Source: Nocardia cyriacigeorgica | Lineage (GTDB): Bacteria > Actinomycetota > Actinomycetes > Mycobacteriales > Mycobacteriaceae | Length of the DNA: 64,000 nt | Assembly: GCF_005863245.1 (NCBI RefSeq) | Contig: NZ_VBUT01000002.1 | Coordinates: 248,001-312,000 of the forward strand | Direction of reading: 5' to 3' | In this document: piece after piece, positions 59,891 through 64,000 of the stretch | How the letters are laid out: the number at the start of each line of letters is the position of its first letter | Position numbering within the stretch: position 1 is the stretch's first letter | Translations under genes and position numbers: made by a program | The notes under the pieces: generated by a model | Told to the model about the DNA's origin: nothing | Seen by the model: only the letters and a program-made list of their open reading frames with translations | The model's database searches: none

Positions 59891-60765
59891 GCGGTCACCT
59901 CGCGGAAGATCTCGGCTACGGACGGTCGCACCTCGGCCAATTCGTGCACCGAGCCGCGGGCGAGGGCCTCGGTGAGCAAGGCGTCGGTGGTGATGCCGTC
60001 CAGCTCCACCAGGGCCGTCGAGCCGTTGGTTTCCACCACCCGCACGCCGCCGAACTCGTGCAGCCAGCCGGTGTCGCCGCTGACACGCAGTCGACGCCGG
60101 ACCGGGCCGGCGGCGCGCAGCTGCTCGGCCGAACCGTCGGCGACGACGCGGCCTTTCGCGAGAATCACCAGGTGATCGCACAGCCGCTCCACCAGGTCGA
60201 GCTGGTGCGAGGAGAACAGCACCGGCACGCCGCGGGCGGCGTACTGTCCCAGCAGGTCGGCCATGGCGTCGACGGCCACCGGATCCAAACCGGAGAACGG
60301 TTCGTCCAGGATCAGCGCGGTGGGATGGGCGATGAGGGCGGCCGCGATCTGCACGCGCTGCTGATTGCCGAGGGACAGCGACTCGAGTTTGTCGGCGCCG
60401 CGATCCTGAAGCGAGAACCGTTCCAGCAGGTCAGCGGCTTGATGCTTGGCTTCGGAAGGGGAAAGGCCGCGCAGGCGGGCCAGGTAGACGAGCTGATCGC
60501 GCACCGGCTGCTTGGGGTAGAGGCCGCGTTCCTCGGGCATGTAGCCGAACGAACGACGGTCGTCGGCGGTGACCGGGCGACCGTTCCAGGTGATCTCGCC
60601 GCCGTGCGCCGCGAGAACACCCATGATCATGCGCATCGTGGTGGTCTTGCCCGCGCCGTTGGCGCCGACGAAGCCGGTCATCGTGCCCGGGGCGACGGTG
60701 AAAGAGACGTCGTCGACGGCGGTGTTGTCGCCGAATCTGCGCACCAGGTGTGCGACTTTCAGCAT
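59887..60765 (-). CDS. ABC transporter ATP-binding protein
   Basis: 292 residues. Walker A GANGAGKT (34-41), signature LSLGNQQR (130-137), Walker B LILDEP (151-156), H-loop SSHQ, and a C-terminal DUF4162-like domain (about 225-290) common in NatA-type export ATPases. Energises the permease encoded by the overlapping downstream gene. ATG preceded by GGGGATCC. Confidence 0.95.
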   Translation of the reverse strand: MLKVAHLVRRFGDNTAVDDVSFTVAPGTMTGFVGANGAGKTTTMRMIMGVLAAHGGEITWNGRPVTADDRRSFGYMPEERGLYPKQPVRDQLVYLARLRGLSPSEAKHQAADLLERFSLQDRGADKLESLSLGNQQRVQIAAALIAHPTALILDEPFSGLDPVAVDAMADLLGQYAARGVPVLFSSHQLDLVERLCDHLVILAKGRVVADGSAEQLRAAGPVRRRLRVSGDTGWLHEFGGVRVVETNGSTALVELDGITTDALLTEALARGSVHELAEVRPSVAEIFREVTA

Positions 60766-60943
60766 CTGGGATCCCCACTTCGTCGTCCAGTTGTGGTGTC
60801 AGTCGAGCACGCCGATTTCCACCGTACTGACTCGTTCTGTTTTCGCTATGGGCCGTGAGCCCATGAGCGGGAACCTCGGGGCGGGCCGCGATACCGACCG
60901 GCGACGTCCACGGCGCGGCCGAGCACGGGAATGCCGCCCATTC

Positions 60944-60965
60944 GCTATCAGCTCAAGCTGATAGC
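60944..60965. repeat. Perfect palindrome over the stop codon of the STAND gene
   Basis: GCTATCAGCT-CA-AGCTGATAGC: two perfect 10-base arms with a 2-base centre; the gene's TGA lies at the centre. Possible terminator stem or protein-binding site. Confidence 0.65.
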
Positions 60966-62983
60966 TCGGCGCGGAACGCGGCAACCTCGTTCGCGCGGCT
61001 GTCGCCCAACTCCTGATACCGCGACTGAGCGAGATCGAGGCTGGTCAGCGCCTCCGCCCGGCGGTGCGCGGCGGCCAAAGCCTTGGCGCGCCACAACTCT
61101 GCACCAGCTTGTTCCCGGGTCGCTCGTTCCTGCCCGAAGTATGCGGCGGCCGTGCCGAACTCGACTTCGGCACCGGCCGCGTTCCCTTCCGCGAGGAGCG
61201 CACGGCCGAGGACCAGACGGGTCTTGGCCACGTTGTCTGTCTCATTGTTCTGTTGAAGGAAGTAGTCGAGCGCCGGGCGGATGTCGTCGACGATGCCGTC
61301 CCAGCTGCCGACATCCGCGCGGGCGCGATTGCGTTGCAGGCGGAGCAAGGCTAATACGCGCTCTTTGTCCGCTGGGCTGATGGCGTCGTCGTCGGCGGAG
61401 ACGGTCACGTCCCAGGACCGTTGAAAGAAGTGTTCGGCGCGTCCATAGTCGCCTGCGCGTGCGGCGACTTTGCCCAGCCATTCGAGGGCGCTCTGCTCGC
61501 CGATCGCGTGGCCGAGTCGCTGGGCGTTGGTAAGTGATTCGTCGAAGCGTTGTTCCGCGGCGGTGAGTTCGCCGGTAGCCAGGTAGGCGGCGCCGAGCTG
61601 GGAGGCGAGCTGCATGATGCCGGCGACATCTGCCGCGGCACGGGCGGAGGCCAGGCCCAGGACGTGAGTATCGATCCACGTGTCGTGAAATCCATAGAGG
61701 TGCTGGTACTTCCACATCACGACACACAGCTGCCAGGCGTGGTCGTGCAGACCCGCACCATGCGCCGCACGGACCGCAGCGATGAGGTTCGGATACTCCG
61801 CGTCGAACCAGGCCAGGCCCTCCGCGCGGCTCGGCGTGGGGAGCTCGGCACCGTAGTACCGCATCGCTCGGTCCAGAACCGGCGTGACGAACCAGCGATT
61901 GGACAGCGCAAGGCCGCGCGGTATCGCCTCGCGCAGTACCTGGTCGATCCAGCGCTCGAGCACCGCCGTGCGATCGGACTGCGAATCGGTGGTCTCGGCC
62001 CGCAGCTTGGCGTCGCCGCGCAGCAGCGGGTGGAACGCATATCTGCCGGTACCGGATTTGGTGAGTAGCTGGAACGCGGCGAGTCGGGTGAGCGCCATTG
62101 CCGCCCGATTCTTCCCGATACCCAATGCCGCGGCGACGGTCGCTGCGTCGAAATCGGTGGCGGGCAGGACGCCGAGCAGCCGGTAGGCCGTGGCGAGTGT
62201 GGCCTCGAGACTCTGATAAGTGCTGTCGAGGAATCGAGCGATGCGCTTTTCGTCGCCGATATCGAGAATCGAGAGCCCGGCGTCTCGTAGCTCGGCGAGG
62301 AGGGCATCGGCCGAGCCGGGGTCGCTGCGCACCTGGGCGGCGAGCAGTTTGATCGCCAGCGGGAGCCCACCACACATCGCGACCAGATCCCCGGCCACGG
62401 CCGGATCGACCACGTCCGCCGCATCGCCCAGATCGTGCCGGAACAGGTCGGCCGCGGATTCCGCGCTCAGCAGCTCCGGCTGGAACGGCTTGAAACCTTG
62501 CTCGGCCTCCAGATCGAGCTGGGCGAACGGCGAGGTGGTGATGAGAACCGCGCCGGGAGCATCGAAGGGGAGCAGCAGCCGGGCCTGGCCTGTACTGTCC
62601 AGGTCGTCGAGCACCAGAACGAATTGCTTGTTGCGTGCGACCGCGTGGTACTGCTCGAGCTTCGCGTCGTCGGAAACTGCTTGGTCTGCATCGGAAACTC
62701 CGAGCTTGCGCAGCACCCGGTTCAGCAGTTCGCCCGACGCGACGGGGGTGCCATCGACGTCACGGCCGCGCAACCAGATGAATGTATGGCCGACGAGGTC
62801 TCGCTTGTCCTTGCCGAATCGGGCCACCGAGCTGGATACTCCGAGCCCCTCGAGCCCGCAGACGTGGATGAAGGCAGGCCGACCCCGTCTGCGGCAGGAC
62901 TCGACGTAGTCGGCCATGGCGTTCAGGAAATCATCGCGGTCGAAGAAGGGATCGGCCCACGGCGGTACCCAATTACTACACAC
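60953..62983 (-). CDS. STAND (NB-ARC-like) ATPase with TPR-like C-terminus, P-loop lysine missing
   Basis: 676 residues; GTG start after GGGAGG. P-loop region reads CGLEGLGVSSS (42-52) where G-x-x-G-x-G-K-T/S is expected, so the nucleotide-binding lysine is absent. Walker B LVLDDLD (123-129) and the NB-ARC GLPL motif (CGGLPLAIK, 204-212) are present. A winged-helix region (about 255-340) is followed by TPR-like helices (about 400-676; LGAAYLATGELTAAEQRF, GKVAARAGDYGRAEHFF). No effector domain is fused. Resembles AfsR/SARP-type or NLR-like sensors without DNA-binding domain. Confidence 0.82.
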   Translation of the reverse strand: MCSNWVPPWADPFFDRDDFLNAMADYVESCRRRGRPAFIHVCGLEGLGVSSSVARFGKDKRDLVGHTFIWLRGRDVDGTPVASGELLNRVLRKLGVSDADQAVSDDAKLEQYHAVARNKQFVLVLDDLDSTGQARLLLPFDAPGAVLITTSPFAQLDLEAEQGFKPFQPELLSAESAADLFRHDLGDAADVVDPAVAGDLVAMCGGLPLAIKLLAAQVRSDPGSADALLAELRDAGLSILDIGDEKRIARFLDSTYQSLEATLATAYRLLGVLPATDFDAATVAAALGIGKNRAAMALTRLAAFQLLTKSGTGRYAFHPLLRGDAKLRAETTDSQSDRTAVLERWIDQVLREAIPRGLALSNRWFVTPVLDRAMRYYGAELPTPSRAEGLAWFDAEYPNLIAAVRAAHGAGLHDHAWQLCVVMWKYQHLYGFHDTWIDTHVLGLASARAAADVAGIMQLASQLGAAYLATGELTAAEQRFDESLTNAQRLGHAIGEQSALEWLGKVAARAGDYGRAEHFFQRSWDVTVSADDDAISPADKERVLALLRLQRNRARADVGSWDGIVDDIRPALDYFLQQNNETDNVAKTRLVLGRALLAEGNAAGAEVEFGTAAAYFGQERATREQAGAELWRAKALAAAHRRAEALTSLDLAQSRYQELGDSRANEVAAFRAELSA

Positions 62984-63072
62984 AACGGCCTCCCCTGCAG
63001 TCGATCATCCCCACGCGTCGACTCTATCGGACGCCCGTCCGGCGGGCAGTGATAACGATCGTGTGCCCGGCG

Positions 63073-64000
63073 TCAGATCACCTTGAGGCGGAACGATACT
63101 CGGTGGTTCCCGAACCGGGCTATACCGCCGTTGCCGTCGATATCGGTCTGGCGGCAGACATGGTGGGCGGCTGCGGCGAGCCCTGCGGGCCACATCGGAG
63201 CCTTGACCGGGTCGGACGATTCGAGTTCGAACCTGCCGTGTCGCCGGTGCAGAATCGTCAGCCGTTCGGGTTCGACGACGGTGACGATCATGATGGCGGC
63301 CGGATGGGCGCGCAGCACCTCGGCATCGGTGGCGGCGTAATCGGCGCTCAGGACGAGGATGTCGGCGTTGGCGAGCAGATCCCGCCGGGAATGCGCGATA
63401 TCGACCGCGGCATAGGTTTCGGCTACGCGATGGCCGCGCCGTGCCGCCGCAACGACATCGCCGGGCCAGCTCTGGATGTGGAGCTCCGTGCCGTCGGTGC
63501 GGCAGGAAATCCGGCATGAGCGGATGGGCTCTCGATCGGCGTCCAGCCCGGCGACCGGGTACGGCGGGACCGGTGCGGCGAATGGTGGTTCCGCGAGGCC
63601 GGTCATCCGGTAGAACGTGGAGCGGAGGACATCAGCGCACTGTCCGGGCCTCGAACTCACCCGTTGTGCTATCTGCTGCGAACGCTCGCAGTCGTGTCGC
63701 GACCGCGTCTCGGCCAACTGTTCGGGCAGCGCTCGCCTGCGGTCCAGGCGCGGGGCGAACCGGCCGACCAGTTCAGCGGCCGAACCCGGCGCGACCTCGT
63801 GGTCGGGAAAGGCGGCGAGCAGCGTCGGGATCGACAGGGCGGCAGCGTAACCGGTCACTGCGCCGTGGTCGCCGATCACCACATCGGAGGCGATGAGCGT
63901 GGCCTGCCAGCCGTGGAGGGGCGGGATGAGGCGGAGTCCGGCGCGGAGAGCGTCGGCCAGCCAGCGGCGGATCTGCCAGGGGCCGTGGGCGAACCAGACG
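63073..64000 (-). CDS. Glycosyltransferase-like protein (5' end outside window)
   Basis: At least 308 residues; the frame stays open to the right edge, so the N-terminus is missing. The visible part holds VWFAHGPWQIRRWLADALRAGLRLIPP, then a GDHGAVTGYAAALSIPTLLAAFPDHEVAPGSAAELVGRFAPRLD segment. The pattern resembles the C-terminal half of GT-B-type enzymes of the CDP-glycerol glycerophosphotransferase kind (nucleotide-binding loop with GDHGAVT). Donor and acceptor are unknown. Divergence from the STAND gene is not seen; both read leftward. Confidence 0.6.
   Translation of the reverse strand, partial: VWFAHGPWQIRRWLADALRAGLRLIPPLHGWQATLIASDVVIGDHGAVTGYAAALSIPTLLAAFPDHEVAPGSAAELVGRFAPRLDRRRALPEQLAETRSRHDCERSQQIAQRVSSRPGQCADVLRSTFYRMTGLAEPPFAAPVPPYPVAGLDADREPIRSCRISCRTDGTELHIQSWPGDVVAAARRGHRVAETYAAVDIAHSRRDLLANADILVLSADYAATDAEVLRAHPAAIMIVTVVEPERLTILHRRHGRFELESSDPVKAPMWPAGLAAAAHHVCRQTDIDGNGGIARFGNHRVSFRLKVI

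Overview
The window is high-GC DNA from a mycolic-acid actinobacterium, most likely Nocardia or a close relative. This rests on the strong G/C bias at third codon positions, frequent GTG starts, an XRE/DUF5753 regulator with DUF397 partners, a wax ester synthase/DGAT-type gene and an antigen-85-like mycoloyltransferase. No rRNA, tRNA, CRISPR array, transposase or integrase was found. All assignments come from reading motifs and gene layout; no database search was possible, so family names are recognition-level calls.

Layout. Positions 1-6.4 kb: a bicistron of unknown function whose first product is glycine-rich and membrane-like, a SAM methyltransferase, a NIPSNAP-like gene, and a divergent regulatory locus (four small genes on the minus strand facing an XRE/DUF5753 gene and two DUF397 genes). 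6.5-28.8 kb: an island of very large nucleic-acid ATPases: a RelE-like/UvrD fusion helicase, an OLD-type ATPase-TOPRIM nuclease (together resembling Gabija), a 1785-residue SF1 helicase-nuclease, an SF2 helicase, an unknown protein of about 1.1 thousand residues overlapping a 1651-residue YprA/DUF1998 helicase (the layout recalls Druantia type III), and a second RelE-like/UvrD fusion. 29.0-31.5 kb: a membrane-anchored DUF4352 protein and a small operon with a DnaQ-like exonuclease. 31.7-41.7 kb: a type I restriction-modification locus with a methyltransferase-specificity fusion, HsdM, HsdS and HsdR, followed by a Ser/Thr kinase. 41.8-47.3 kb: an AIPR-family gene, a two-gene unit whose products share a short DNRG motif, and a coiled-coil protein. 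47.4-55.5 kb: a tightly overlapped minus-strand operon ending in McrB-McrC and beginning with an unknown protein, an Fe-S RecB/Cas4-type nuclease, another unknown protein and an SF1 helicase. 55.7-64 kb: lipid/envelope and general genes: a frameshifted WS/DGAT, a secreted mycoloyltransferase-like esterase, two tiny hydrophobic peptides, an ABC exporter, a STAND ATPase lacking the P-loop lysine, and a truncated glycosyltransferase-like gene.

Functional reading. About 6.5-55.5 kb looks like one long anti-phage defence region combining modification-dependent cleavage (McrBC), modification/restriction (type I), OLD/helicase, YprA-helicase and AIPR modules. The best candidates for undescribed systems are the six-gene McrBC/Fe-S nuclease/helicase operon, the giant-helicase island bracketed by two paralogous RelE-like/UvrD fusions, the adjacent-gene motif pair at 44.1-45.8 kb, and the mini-peptide/mycoloyltransferase cluster at 57.1-58.5 kb.
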